A DNA stretch of 64,000 bases. Origin: Flavobacterium branchiarum (lineage in GTDB: Bacteria; Bacteroidota; Bacteroidia; Flavobacteriales; Flavobacteriaceae). A program made the translations under genes and the position numbers. Shown in pieces: positions 54,025 to 61,932 of the stretch (position 1 is its first letter; each line of letters begins with the position of its first letter). The DNA is taken from NCBI RefSeq assembly GCF_030409845.1, contig NZ_JAUFQQ010000005.1:1674001-1738000 (forward strand), given 5' to 3'. Below the pieces are notes generated by a model. The model had not been told where the DNA came from. It made no database searches and was given only the letters and a program-made list of their open reading frames with translations.

Positions 54025-54432
54025 TTATTTTACCATAATTCCTTCTACAAATAGAATTGGCACTTCTTCAGAAAAATCTTCATGAATAGAATGTGCTTTA
54101 AAAATAAACTTCTTATCGTATAATGTGTTACCAATAAAATAAGTAACCATAAATTCGTTGTTTAAAGTCAATAGGCTTTTCTCCACCATTTCAATTTTTA
54201 CTACTGATACTGCCGGGATTTCTACAAAAGCATGACGCAAAAGCGATGTTTTCTTCATTTCACCATCGATTGTTCCAAAAGCTTTTGAAACTACCATTAC
54301 ACTATCAATATTAAAATCACTATCATTTATAAGATAAGCATACCATACTTTCTCCATAAAATCGTCGCTCCATTCTTGAACAACTGCCAGAAACACATTT
54401 TCTACTTCCGGAATAATTATATCCTTTTTCAT
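54025..54432 (-). CDS. Conserved protein of unknown function downstream of pheS
   Basis: A 135-residue protein without signal or membrane segments. It contains WYAYLINDSDFNIDSVMVVSKAFGTIDGEMKKTSLLRHAF. The position next to pheS leads to frequent but wrong naming as part of phenylalanyl-tRNA synthetase; it shows no synthetase motif. The function is unknown. It is co-oriented with pheS, separated by a 78-base gap containing an inverted repeat. Confidence 0.75.
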   Translation of the reverse strand: MKKDIIIPEVENVFLAVVQEWSDDFMEKVWYAYLINDSDFNIDSVMVVSKAFGTIDGEMKKTSLLRHAFVEIPAVSVVKIEMVEKSLLTLNNEFMVTYFIGNTLYDKKFIFKAHSIHEDFSEEVPILFVEGIMVK

Positions 54433-54454
54433 ATTAGTCTAAACTTATAAAATC

Positions 54455-54495
54455 ATAAAGTCGAAAATTCCATAGTTTGAAATTTCCGACTTTAT
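54455..54495 (-). terminator. Possible weak terminator after pheS
   Basis: ATAAAGTCG (54455-54463) is repeated inverted at 54487-54495, with partial pairing further in. On the minus strand it lies 16 bases after the pheS stop and is followed by a T-containing tail. Confidence 0.45.
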
Positions 54496-54510
54496 AACTT
54501 TGAACTTATA

Positions 54511-55530
54511 TTATATATTCGATTTGAATTGCTCTAAGAATCGAACATCATTTTCGTAAAACATACGAATATCTCCAATTTGGTATAATAACATTGCAAT
54601 ACGCTCTACTCCCATTCCGAATGCAAAACCATTGTATTCTTCTGGATTTATATCACAATTTTTCAAGACGTTAGGATCTACCATTCCGCAACCTCCTATT
54701 TCTAACCAACCTGTTCCTTTGGTGATACGGTAATCAGTTTCTGTTTTTAGTCCCCAATAAATATCAATTTCGGCGCTAGGCTCTGTAAATGGGAAGTAAG
54801 ACGGACGTAAACGGATTTTCGATTTTCCGAACATTTCTTTTGTAAAGTAAAGTAAGGTTTGTTTTAAATCGGCAAACGAAACATCTTTATCAATGTACAA
54901 TCCTTCTACCTGATGAAAGATACAGTGCGAACGTGACGAAATTGCTTCATTACGAAAAACACGTCCTGGAGAAATAGTACGAATAGGCGGTTTATGATTT
55001 TCCATATAACGCACCTGAACCGATGAAGTATGCGTACGCAATAAAACATCTGGGTTTGTTTGTATAAAAAACGTATCCTGCATATCACGTGCTGGATGAT
55101 ATTCTGGAAGGTTTAATGCTGTAAAATTATGCCAGTCATCTTCGATTTCTGGACCTTCGGAAACGTTAAAACCAATATTAGCAAAAATATCAATAATCTG
55201 ATTCTTCACGATTGATATCGGATGACGAGAGCCAATAATTATTGGTTCGGCAGCACGAGTTAAATCTCCGTAAATACCTTTAATTTCTTCTTTACTTTCT
55301 AAAGCTTCAACAATAGCCTTTACTTTATCTTCAGCAGCTGTTTTTAAAGCGTTTATAACTTGTCCAAACTCCTTTTTCTGGTCATTTGGTACAGTCTTAA
55401 ATTCAGCAAAAAAATCATTTAAAACACCTTTTTTACCAAGAAATTTAATTCGGAATGCTTCTAATTCTTCTTTATTTTCTGTTGAAAAAGCTTGAGCTTC
55501 CCCAATATATTCTTTTATCTTATCTATCAT
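54511..55530 (-). CDS. pheS: Phenylalanine-tRNA ligase alpha subunit
   Basis: A 339-residue class II synthetase subunit that attaches Phe to tRNA-Phe together with PheT (not in the window). N-terminal coiled region (residues ~1-90), then motif 2-like [26 protein letters not shown] and motif 3-like [15 protein letters not shown]. Motif 1-like [10 protein letters not shown] is at residue ~103. A -7 box lies 19 bases upstream (55550-55557), and the stretch beyond is repeat-rich. Confidence 0.97.
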   Translation of the reverse strand: MIDKIKEYIGEAQAFSTENKEELEAFRIKFLGKKGVLNDFFAEFKTVPNDQKKEFGQVINALKTAAEDKVKAIVEALESKEEIKGIYGDLTRAAEPIIIGSRHPISIVKNQIIDIFANIGFNVSEGPEIEDDWHNFTALNLPEYHPARDMQDTFFIQTNPDVLLRTHTSSVQVRYMENHKPPIRTISPGRVFRNEAISSRSHCIFHQVEGLYIDKDVSFADLKQTLLYFTKEMFGKSKIRLRPSYFPFTEPSAEIDIYWGLKTETDYRITKGTGWLEIGGCGMVDPNVLKNCDINPEEYNGFAFGMGVERIAMLLYQIGDIRMFYENDVRFLEQFKSNI

Positions 55531-55549
55531 CGATCTTACTTTGAAACCA

Positions 55550-55557
55550 CAAATTTA
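55550..55557 (-). promoter_or_regulatory. -7 box of pheS
   Basis: CAAATTTA on the plus strand is TAAATTTG on the minus strand, 19 bases upstream of the ATG. Confidence 0.55.
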
Positions 55558-55619
55558 AGGATTTTGTTCTAAGTATTATGTCTAAAATTTAAAGTTTCCT
55601 TTCAATTTTAAGAATCATC

Positions 55620-55999
55620 TTATTTTTAGTCGCAGTTTTTTTTTAGTCGCGGTTTTTTTTAGTCACAGTTTTTTTTAGTCACAGTTTTCAGTTTACAGTC
55701 GCAGTACTTAGTTTGTCTATAAAAAATCGCGGTTTTCAGTCGCAGTCGCAGTACTTAATTTGTCTTTAAACAATCGCGGTTTTTTAGTCGCAGTACTTAG
55801 TTTGTCTTTAAACTGGGACTCTAAACTATAACCGCAAACCAAGACTGAATACTGAGACTGAATACTGGGACTGAATACTGAGACTGAATACTGAGACTGA
55901 ATACTGAGACTGAATACCGAGACTGAATACCGAGACTGAATACCGAGACTGAATACCGAGACTGAATACCGAGACTGAATACCGAGACTGAATACTGAA
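55620..55999. repeat. 13-bp tandem array with a mirrored word-repeat region
   Basis: From 55841 to 55999 there are about 12 copies of the 13-base unit TGAGACTGAATAC, the later ones with CGAGACTGAATAC. The left part (55625-55835) has reverse-complement words such as TAGTCGCAGTTTT, TTTTTAGTCGCGG and CAGTCGCAGTACTTAG. The two halves therefore form a long imperfect palindrome. No gene is visible in 55558-56011. Confidence 0.85.
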
Positions 56000-56011
56000 T
56001 ACTAAAAAAAA

Positions 56012-56368
56012 CTACTCAATAAGTTTTCTTTCCAAAAAGTAACTTACAATTGCTTCTTTCATCAAAACAGATTGTTCTCCTGCCTTTAATGGAGGTAATT
56101 CTTCTTTTACTTTGTAATGTGGCCAACCTTCTTCATCAAAAAACTCAAATTCATAAAAACCATAAGGTTCTAATAACCTACAAATAGCAATATGCATAAG
56201 GTTTAATTTTTCATCTTTTTTAAATTCTCTATGTAATTTCCCTAGTTCTTGTACGCCTATTAAATAAATTATGGAATCTAAATCTAAATTTTCTCCTTGT
56301 GAAAATTGATCAGAAAGTATATTTACAAGCTGTTCCCAGCGTTCTTTTAGTTGTGTGTCTCTTGACAT
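56012..56368 (-). CDS. Conserved small protein of unknown function
   Basis: A 118-residue, acidic, soluble protein. I use the ATG at 56368 (MSRDTQLKERWEQL); the longer frame to 56524 contains repeat-derived sequence. The clearest motif is the C-terminal GFYEFEFFDEEGWPHYKVKEELPPLKAGEQSVLMKEAIVSYF. No catalytic motif or signal was seen. A -7 box lies at 56454-56461 on the minus strand, and its leader contains a REP-like word (GATTCTGCTCAGGATGAC). The divergent cvpA gene starts 168 bases away. Confidence 0.75.
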   Translation of the reverse strand: MSRDTQLKERWEQLVNILSDQFSQGENLDLDSIIYLIGVQELGKLHREFKKDEKLNLMHIAICRLLEPYGFYEFEFFDEEGWPHYKVKEELPPLKAGEQSVLMKEAIVSYFLERKLIE

Positions 56369-56453
56369 ATTTATATTGTTGATTATGATTTGTATCCTGC
56401 GATTCTGCTCAGGATGACGTTTTATAGGATTTAAAAAAATATAAATCCGTTTA

Positions 56454-56461
56454 CAAAGATA
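56454..56461 (-). promoter_or_regulatory. -7 box of the 118-residue protein gene
   Basis: CAAAGATA on the plus strand is TATCTTTG on the minus strand, an exact -7 match about 86 bases before the start. Confidence 0.5.
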
Positions 56462-56500
56462 AGAACTTGAAATTTGACAATACGTAGTTGATAATTCTTT

Positions 56501-56508
56501 TATATTTG
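56501..56508 (+). promoter_or_regulatory. -7 box of cvpA
   Basis: TATATTTG, 27 bases before the ATG at 56536; divergent from the box at 56454. Confidence 0.5.
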
Positions 56509-56535
56509 CGCATTCATTAAACAAAAAATAAGAAT

Positions 56536-57069
56536 ATGAGTTTTTTCGATATGATTTTGGGTGCTTTATTAATTTTCGGTTTATACCAAGGTATCAAAAA
56601 TGGTCTTTTTGTAGAGGTTGCCTCTTTTATCTCTTTATTGTTGGGAATTTATTTAGCAATTAAATTTTCTTCTTTAATGAAAGAAATAATCGCAAAACAT
56701 GTTTCATGGAATCCAAATACAATTCAGATTACAGCATTTATATTGACATTTATCGTAGTGGTCATTGCTGTTTATTTATTAGCTAAATTTTTAACCGGAA
56801 TTGCCGATTTTGCTCAATTAGGATGGCTTAATAAACTTGGTGGCGGTCTTTTTAGAATTCTAAAAACTGTTTTAATATTAAGTGTCGTTTTTACGCTTTT
56901 TGAAAAAATAAACTTCAATCATACTTTTGCAAAAAAAGAAACCTTAGACAAATCAATCTTTTATAATCCGATACAAAAAGTAGCTAGTTTTATTTATCCT
57001 TCGATAGAAAACTGGTACGATACTTTAAAGAAAAGCAGTACTGAGAAAGAATCTGAAACCACCAAATAA
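56536..57069 (+). CDS. CvpA-family membrane protein
   Basis: A 177-residue inner-membrane protein with four hydrophobic segments and the CvpA pattern: DMILGALLIFGLYQGIKNGLFVEVASFISLLLGIYLAIKFS and TAFILTFIVVVIAVYLLAKF. CvpA proteins are implicated in colicin V export and purF-linked or envelope functions, with no fixed reaction. It is a single gene with a divergent neighbour. Confidence 0.88.
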   Translation: MSFFDMILGALLIFGLYQGIKNGLFVEVASFISLLLGIYLAIKFSSLMKEIIAKHVSWNPNTIQITAFILTFIVVVIAVYLLAKFLTGIADFAQLGWLNKLGGGLFRILKTVLILSVVFTLFEKINFNHTFAKKETLDKSIFYNPIQKVASFIYPSIENWYDTLKKSSTEKESETTK

Positions 57070-57221
57070 GAGATTTTTTAGCAGATGATAAAGCTCGTTT
57101 TTTATTCAAATTTAGATTTTAGAATAAACATATAAGAGTGTAAAAAACAGCCAAATCCATCTTTTATTTCTTAAAGCCTCAACAATAATGTATCTAGATT
57201 CTAGAATCCAAAACTTTGCAT

Positions 57222-57229
57222 TATCTTTG
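57222..57229 (+). promoter_or_regulatory. -7 box of lepA
   Basis: TATCTTTG, 92 bases before the ATG. The ~80-base leader contains a small hairpin GGTGT (57244-57248) with ACACC (57261-57265). Confidence 0.5.
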
Positions 57230-57321
57230 CAGATTATTGAAGGGGTGTTACGGCTTTGCTACACCACAGAATTACAACAAAAAAACACTTAAACTCGTTT
57301 AGAGAATTGACATAATAAACA

Positions 57322-59118
57322 ATGAAAAAGATACGTAACTTTTGCATTATTGCACACATTGATCACGGTAAAAGTACACTTGCTGACCGTTTGCTTGGCG
57401 CTACACAAACCGTAACTGCTCGTGAAGAAAAGGCCCAATTGCTTGACAATATGGACTTGGAGCGCGAACGTGGAATTACCATAAAAAGTCACGCTATACA
57501 AATGGAGTACACTTATAAAGGAGAAGAATATATCCTGAATTTAATTGACACTCCTGGACACGTTGACTTTTCATACGAAGTTTCTCGATCAATTGCCGCT
57601 TGCGAAGGAGCGCTATTAATTGTTGATGCTGCTCAAAGTATTCAAGCTCAAACCATATCAAATTTATACTTAGCACTAGAAAACGACTTAGAAATTATTC
57701 CAGTTTTAAATAAAGTCGATTTACCAAGTGCTAATCCTGAAGAAGTTAGTGATGATATTATTGATTTACTAGGATGTAAATTAGAAGACATTATTCATGC
57801 TTCTGGTAAAACTGGTTTTGGTGTCGAAGATATTTTGGCTGCCATTATTGAAAAAATTCCACCTCCTACAGGAAATATTGATGAGCCATTACAGGCTTTG
57901 ATTTTCGATTCACATTACAATCCGTTCCGTGGAATTGAGGTTATTTTCCGTGTTAAAAACGGACAAATTAAAAAAGGGCAAAAAATTAAATTCATGGCCA
58001 CTGGAAATGAATATTTTGCTGACGAAATTGGAACATTAAAATTAAATCAGGTTCCTAAAAATGTAATTTCTGCAGGTGATGTTGGTTATTTAATTTCTGG
58101 AATTAAAGAAGCCAAAGAGGTAAAAGTTGGAGATACTCTGACGGACGCTAAAACACCGACTACAAATATGATTACTGGTTTTGAGGATGTAAAACCAATG
58201 GTATTTGCTGGAATTTACCCTGTAGATACTGAAGATTATGAAGATTTGCGTTCTTCTATGGAGAAATTGCAATTAAATGATGCTTCGTTAGTTTTTACTC
58301 CTGAAAGTTCTGCTGCTTTAGGATTTGGTTTCCGTTGTGGATTCTTAGGAATGCTTCACATGGAAATTATTCAAGAGCGTTTAGAGCGTGAATTCGATAT
58401 GACTGTAATTACTACTGTACCTAACGTTTCTTATTTGGCTTATACCAAAAAAGAACCAGATACGGCTTTTGTAGTAAACAATCCATCTGACTTACCAGAG
58501 CCTTCTAAACTAGACAGAGTTGAAGAGCCTTATATTAAAGCAACAATCATTACAAAAGCTGACTTTGTTGGTAACGTAATGAGTTTGTGTATCGAAAAAC
58601 GTGGTCAAATTACCAATCAAACGTATTTGACTACAGAACGTGTTGAATTAAATTTTGACATGCCATTAGCCGAAATTGTATTTGATTTTTATGATCGTTT
58701 AAAAACAGTTTCTAAAGGTTACGCTTCTTTCGATTATACTCCAATAGGAATGAGAACTTCTAAATTAGTAAAACTAGATGTTCTTTTGAATGCACAAAAT
58801 GTTGATGCACTTTCTGCATTGATTCACGAAGACAACGCATACAACATCGGTAAAAAAATGACCGAAAAACTACGTGAGCTAATCCCTAGACAACAATTTG
58901 ACATTCCGATTCAAGCTGCAATTGGGGCTAAAATTATTGCTCGTGAGACTATAAAAGCGTTACGTAAAGACGTTACCGCAAAATGTTATGGTGGAGATAT
59001 TTCGCGTAAGCGTAAACTTCTTGAAAAACAGAAAAAAGGTAAAAAACGTATGAGACAAGTAGGAAACGTTGAGATTCCTCAAGAAGCTTTTATGGCTGTA
59101 CTTAAATTAAATGACTAG
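57322..59118 (+). CDS. lepA: Elongation factor 4 (LepA)
   Basis: A 598-residue translational GTPase that acts on stalled or mistranslocated ribosomes. The G domain contains [23 protein letters not shown] and NKVDLPSA. It is followed by domain II, the EF-G-like domains III and V, and the LepA-specific C-terminal domain including [25 protein letters not shown]. The length is standard for the family, and the start is a clear ATG after an 80-base leader. A GNRA-loop terminator follows. Confidence 0.97.
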   Translation: MKKIRNFCIIAHIDHGKSTLADRLLGATQTVTAREEKAQLLDNMDLERERGITIKSHAIQMEYTYKGEEYILNLIDTPGHVDFSYEVSRSIAACEGALLIVDAAQSIQAQTISNLYLALENDLEIIPVLNKVDLPSANPEEVSDDIIDLLGCKLEDIIHASGKTGFGVEDILAAIIEKIPPPTGNIDEPLQALIFDSHYNPFRGIEVIFRVKNGQIKKGQKIKFMATGNEYFADEIGTLKLNQVPKNVISAGDVGYLISGIKEAKEVKVGDTLTDAKTPTTNMITGFEDVKPMVFAGIYPVDTEDYEDLRSSMEKLQLNDASLVFTPESSAALGFGFRCGFLGMLHMEIIQERLEREFDMTVITTVPNVSYLAYTKKEPDTAFVVNNPSDLPEPSKLDRVEEPYIKATIITKADFVGNVMSLCIEKRGQITNQTYLTTERVELNFDMPLAEIVFDFYDRLKTVSKGYASFDYTPIGMRTSKLVKLDVLLNAQNVDALSALIHEDNAYNIGKKMTEKLRELIPRQQFDIPIQAAIGAKIIARETIKALRKDVTAKCYGGDISRKRKLLEKQKKGKKRMRQVGNVEIPQEAFMAVLKLND

Positions 59119-59162
59119 TTTTTTATTTTAGAAAATAGAATAAAGAACAAAGAACATAGACT

Positions 59163-59192
59163 AACCCAATGACGAAAGTTGTTGGGTTTTTT
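59163..59192 (+). terminator. Terminator of lepA with GAAA tetraloop
   Basis: An 11-pair stem from AACCCAATGAC (59163-59173) to GTTGTTGGGTT (59178-59188), including two G-U pairs, closes a GAAA tetraloop and precedes a T run. Confidence 0.85.
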
Positions 59193-59240
59193 GTTTAGAT
59201 TTGAGAAAGTAAACATTCAGTTATAACTAGAATTCTGAGC

Positions 59241-59426
59241 TAGCAAATAGACGAAGTAATCCAAAAAACGGTTAACACAATACAATTTTTCTCACCGAAT
59301 CTGTATTACCCGCAATCTTGTCTTTCTGACGAAGGAAGAATCTCCGCAAGAAACTAACGCAAAGTATCCCTAGATTGTCGAGATTCTATTTGAGATTCTT
59401 CGTGCCTCAGAAAGACAAGATTGTGG
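59241..59426. repeat. Inverted relative of the 19-kb tandem repeat
   Basis: 59313-59380 is the reverse complement of the core found three times near 19.1-19.8 kb (CAATCTTGTC...GAAGAATCTCC...CTAGATTGTCG). 59392-59423 repeats the palindrome half in forward orientation, giving a 32-base inverted pair that differs only at its centre. A TAGCAAATAGACGAAGTAAT word at 59241-59260 corresponds to the unit start. No gene is present in 59119-59491. Confidence 0.85.
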
Positions 59427-59445
59427 TAAAAAAAGCAAACAAAAA

Positions 59446-59467
59446 AAGCTGCCTAATAAGACAGCTT
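59446..59467 (-). terminator. Terminator of the XRE regulator gene
   Basis: AAGCTG (59446-59451) with CAGCTT (59462-59467); on the minus strand a run of T follows. Confidence 0.7.
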
Positions 59468-59491
59468 CTTTGTTTTTATAAACGTAAAAAT

Positions 59492-59884
59492 TTATTTAGA
59501 CTTTAATAAATTTTCTAAATATTCGTTTTTTTCTTTTTCAACTTGCACTAATCTCTCGTAAAGCTCTATTACTTTATCAAGTGGATTAAAGTTACAGTTA
59601 TGATTAACTCCAGCATTAACAATACCATTATCGTGGTACGTATTGCCAATAATATTCAAAACCGCTTCTTCAGAGAAATTTTTAATTGCTTCAGGAGTTA
59701 CACCAAGTGCTATTGCTACTTCAATTAATTTATCTTCATCAATAGTTTCACTATTTTCTATTGTCGATACAGTTTGTTGGCTTGTGCCCAAAGCTTGCGC
59801 CAAAGCTTCCTGTTTCATGTCTTTTAATTCACGAATACGGCTAATTTTTCGCCCTATATGATTTGGTTTTGTTACTATACTCAT
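59492..59884 (-). CDS. XRE-family helix-turn-helix regulator, probably leaderless mRNA
   Basis: A 130-residue protein with an N-terminal Cro/C1-type HTH (residues ~10-65: ISRIRELKDMKQEALAQALGTSQQTVSTIE) and a C-terminal half ending in a coiled-coil-like stretch (VIELYERLVQVEKEKNEYLENLLKS), probably for dimerisation. This type of short XRE protein is common in Bacteroidota; its targets are unknown. The -7 box lies only 4 bases before the ATG, so transcription would start at or within the start codon. Confidence 0.88.
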   Translation of the reverse strand: MSIVTKPNHIGRKISRIRELKDMKQEALAQALGTSQQTVSTIENSETIDEDKLIEVAIALGVTPEAIKNFSEEAVLNIIGNTYHDNGIVNAGVNHNCNFNPLDKVIELYERLVQVEKEKNEYLENLLKSK

Positions 59885-59888
59885 AGCT

Positions 59889-59896
59889 CAAAGATA
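59889..59896 (-). promoter_or_regulatory. -7 box directly before the XRE start codon
   Basis: CAAAGATA on the plus strand is TATCTTTG on the minus strand. Only 4 bases separate it from the ATG, so no 5' leader is expected. Confidence 0.55.
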
Positions 59897-60134
59897 ACTA
59901 ATTATGGATAAAAAATTACGACAACCGTATCATACAAGATTTATATGGTACAATACAAGTAAAACATTTTTCGGCAAACAAACTGCCGAAACTTTGTTCT
60001 GAACAAAAATACAATTTTTCAGACAAGGAGATGCTAAAAAATAAAATTATAGAATATTCATCCTATACACCGAACAGAAATAATCAATTTCAATTTAGGA
60101 CAGTTTTTGTATTTCCTAAACCTACGAACCTTTG

Positions 60135-60142
60135 TATCTTTG
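60135..60142 (+). promoter_or_regulatory. -7 box of the WYL regulator gene, in word-repeat context
   Basis: TATCTTTG sits in CTTTGTATCTTTGAATC, a relative of the 6.3-kb array. It lies 27 bases before the ATG at 60170; a TTTG at 60106-60109 may act as -33. Confidence 0.55.
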
Positions 60143-60169
60143 AATCTCTGAATCTTTAAAAGAAAAAAA

Positions 60170-61138
60170 ATGGACGAAACTCCTAAACGATTTGACCGAA
60201 TTGTGGCTATCCTAATCCAATTACAATCCAAAAGAATTGTAAAAGCACAGGAATTGGCTAATCGTTTTGAGGTAAGTCTGCGAACTATTTATCGTGACAT
60301 TCGCACTCTTGAAGCTTCTGGAGTTCCTATTTACAGTGAAGCTGGAGTTGGTTATGCTTTAATGGAAGGATATCGCTTACCTCCTGTAATGTTTACTAGA
60401 GAAGAAGCCAGCAGTTTTATCGCTGCCGAGAAATTAATGCAAAAATTTACTGATGTTGCTTTAGGAAATCACTATGCTTCGGCGATGTACAAACTAAAGG
60501 CTGTACTTAAGAGCGATGATAAAGATTGGGTTTCTACAATTGAATCGAACGTTTTAATGCAATCTGCCGAAAAACTTTTTAATGATAAATCACCCAATAC
60601 TTTAGCCGTTCTTTTTGAAAGTATTGCCGAGAAAAAACAAGTTATTCTTTCCTATAAAGCTTTAAATTCTGATGAAATCACCGATAGAAATATTGAATCG
60701 GTTGGTGTGTTTCATGATAATAACAATTGGTACGTTATAGGATATTGTCATTTACGTAGCGATTATAGACAGTTTCGAACAGATCGTGTACACGGAATAA
60801 AAAAAACAGATCAGCACTTTACATTAGAGCATGATTCTCTAGAGACTTACTTAAGTAAAAATGAAACGATCTTAACTACCAAAGTACGTATTCGTGTTGA
60901 GAAAAGAATAGCTGCTTATTTATCTTATGAGCGAAAATATCATGGTTTCATTTCTGAAATAGAAGTAGATAATCAAATAGAAATGACTTTTATGTCACGC
61001 GATATCGAAGAAGGTTTTCCTCGTTGGTTTTTAATGTTTGGCGATTATGCTAAAATAATTGAACCTCAACGATTAAAATTTCGTGTTTTAGAATTACTAG
61101 AAAAGAACAAAAACAGACTTCTAGAAAAAAACTCCTAA
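60170..61138 (+). CDS. WYL-domain transcriptional regulator (YafY type)
   Basis: A 322-residue regulator with an N-terminal HTH_11 domain (residues ~6-60: RIVKAQELANRFEVSLRTIYRDIRTLEASGVPIYSE) and a WYL domain around residues 150-225 (ILSYKALNSDE..NWYVIGYCHLRSDYRQFRTDRVHGIK). WYL proteins bind effectors, sometimes nucleic acids, and regulate diverse genes including DNA-damage and defence genes. Its stop codon lies in the terminator stem, and the convergent DinB gene ends 38 bases downstream. Confidence 0.9.
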   Translation: MDETPKRFDRIVAILIQLQSKRIVKAQELANRFEVSLRTIYRDIRTLEASGVPIYSEAGVGYALMEGYRLPPVMFTREEASSFIAAEKLMQKFTDVALGNHYASAMYKLKAVLKSDDKDWVSTIESNVLMQSAEKLFNDKSPNTLAVLFESIAEKKQVILSYKALNSDEITDRNIESVGVFHDNNNWYVIGYCHLRSDYRQFRTDRVHGIKKTDQHFTLEHDSLETYLSKNETILTTKVRIRVEKRIAAYLSYERKYHGFISEIEVDNQIEMTFMSRDIEEGFPRWFLMFGDYAKIIEPQRLKFRVLELLEKNKNRLLEKNS

Positions 61139-61170
61139 AAATAAGACAAGACTTATTTTTAGGAGTTTTT
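61127..61170. terminator. Shared bidirectional terminator overlapping the WYL stop
   Basis: A 19-base stem (61127-61145 with 61152-61170) that includes the last codons and stop of the WYL gene. T runs on both sides make it usable for the convergent DinB gene too. Confidence 0.9.
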
Positions 61171-61176
61171 ACCATT

Positions 61177-61656
61177 TTATCTTTCCCAAAAAAATGGAGG
61201 TTCAACACCAAGGGCTCTCAAGTAAACATAACCTTGACCTCGATGATGTACTTCGTTATCGATAAAATACAATATGTTCTGAACGATTGGAAACTCATAT
61301 TGTCCAAACAAATTGAAAGTCTCACTGAAATCTTCTATCGTTAACTTCTCCCAATACTGATTAATCGCTTCCGTAGATTCATCCCATTTTTCAAGATATT
61401 GCGCTTTAAATATAAGTTTCTCTTCTCCTTCCTTATAAGGTTGGCTTTCTCTTTCTACAATACTTTTTAAAGCTGGCGCTGCAATTGCCAAAAGTTCAGC
61501 TGTTAATTCTGAAAATGTACGCATTCCGCCAATAGAAAATTCAAAGAAATCTTTTTCGGGAAACAATTCAATTACACGACGTGTTAATGCACGATGCCCT
61601 TGCCAATGTTTTAATAAATCTTCTGAAGTAATAACTTGCGCTTCTAGTGTTTTCAT
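61177..61656 (-). CDS. DinB-family protein
   Basis: A 159-residue four-helix DinB/YfiT-like protein. ATG 61656 (MKTLEAQVITSEDLLKHWQGHR) fits the family; the longer frame is rejected since it enters repeat DNA. The last helix carries YFIDNEVHHRGQGYVYLRALG, the conserved metal-type His pair, and an earlier His lies in LLKHWQGHRALTRR. No specific reaction can be named. It is convergent with the WYL gene, whose family often controls adjacent genes. Confidence 0.88.
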   Translation of the reverse strand: MKTLEAQVITSEDLLKHWQGHRALTRRVIELFPEKDFFEFSIGGMRTFSELTAELLAIAAPALKSIVERESQPYKEGEEKLIFKAQYLEKWDESTEAINQYWEKLTIEDFSETFNLFGQYEFPIVQNILYFIDNEVHHRGQGYVYLRALGVEPPFFWER

Positions 61657-61745
61657 AATTTTAAAGGTTTGATTTTTTATTACTTCAAAAGTAAAATGAG
61701 CCGGTGACAACAGTTTGTCAGTAGGAAAAAATAAATTTATTTTTT

Positions 61746-61860
61746 TGTAGAGACGCACTTCAGTGCGTCTACAGAAAGAGAATACGCAAGGTAATCAACA
61801 ATTAAATTACATTTTATAGAGACGCACAGCAGTAGAGACGCACAGCAGTGCGTCTCTACA
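61746..61860. repeat. Palindromic TAGAGACGCAC elements
   Basis: A hairpin with GTAGAGACGCAC (61832-61843) and GTGCGTCTCTAC (61848-61859), loop AGCA, is perfect. A second copy at 61746-61773 is imperfect by two missing bases, and half an element (TAGAGACGCACAGCAG) lies at 61816-61831. The word is a dispersed palindromic repeat known in several bacterial groups; it lies between the DinB and thiL genes, which diverge. Confidence 0.85.
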
Positions 61861-61893
61861 AGAGCAGAAACCCATTTATAAAAAAAACCTTTG

Positions 61894-61901
61894 TACCTTT
61901 G
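61894..61901 (+). promoter_or_regulatory. -7 box of thiL
   Basis: TACCTTTG, in a CCTTTGTACCTTTG word repeat, 31 bases before the ATG at 61933. Confidence 0.55.
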
Positions 61902-61932
61902 CTCCTCAATAAACTTTGGAACTTAGAAAAAA

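Noticed and set aside
55841..55999. CRISPR array
   Set aside because: The 13-base units are contiguous with no spacers.
57244..57265. Riboswitch in the lepA leader
   Set aside because: Only a five-pair stem is visible and no known aptamer pattern is recognised.
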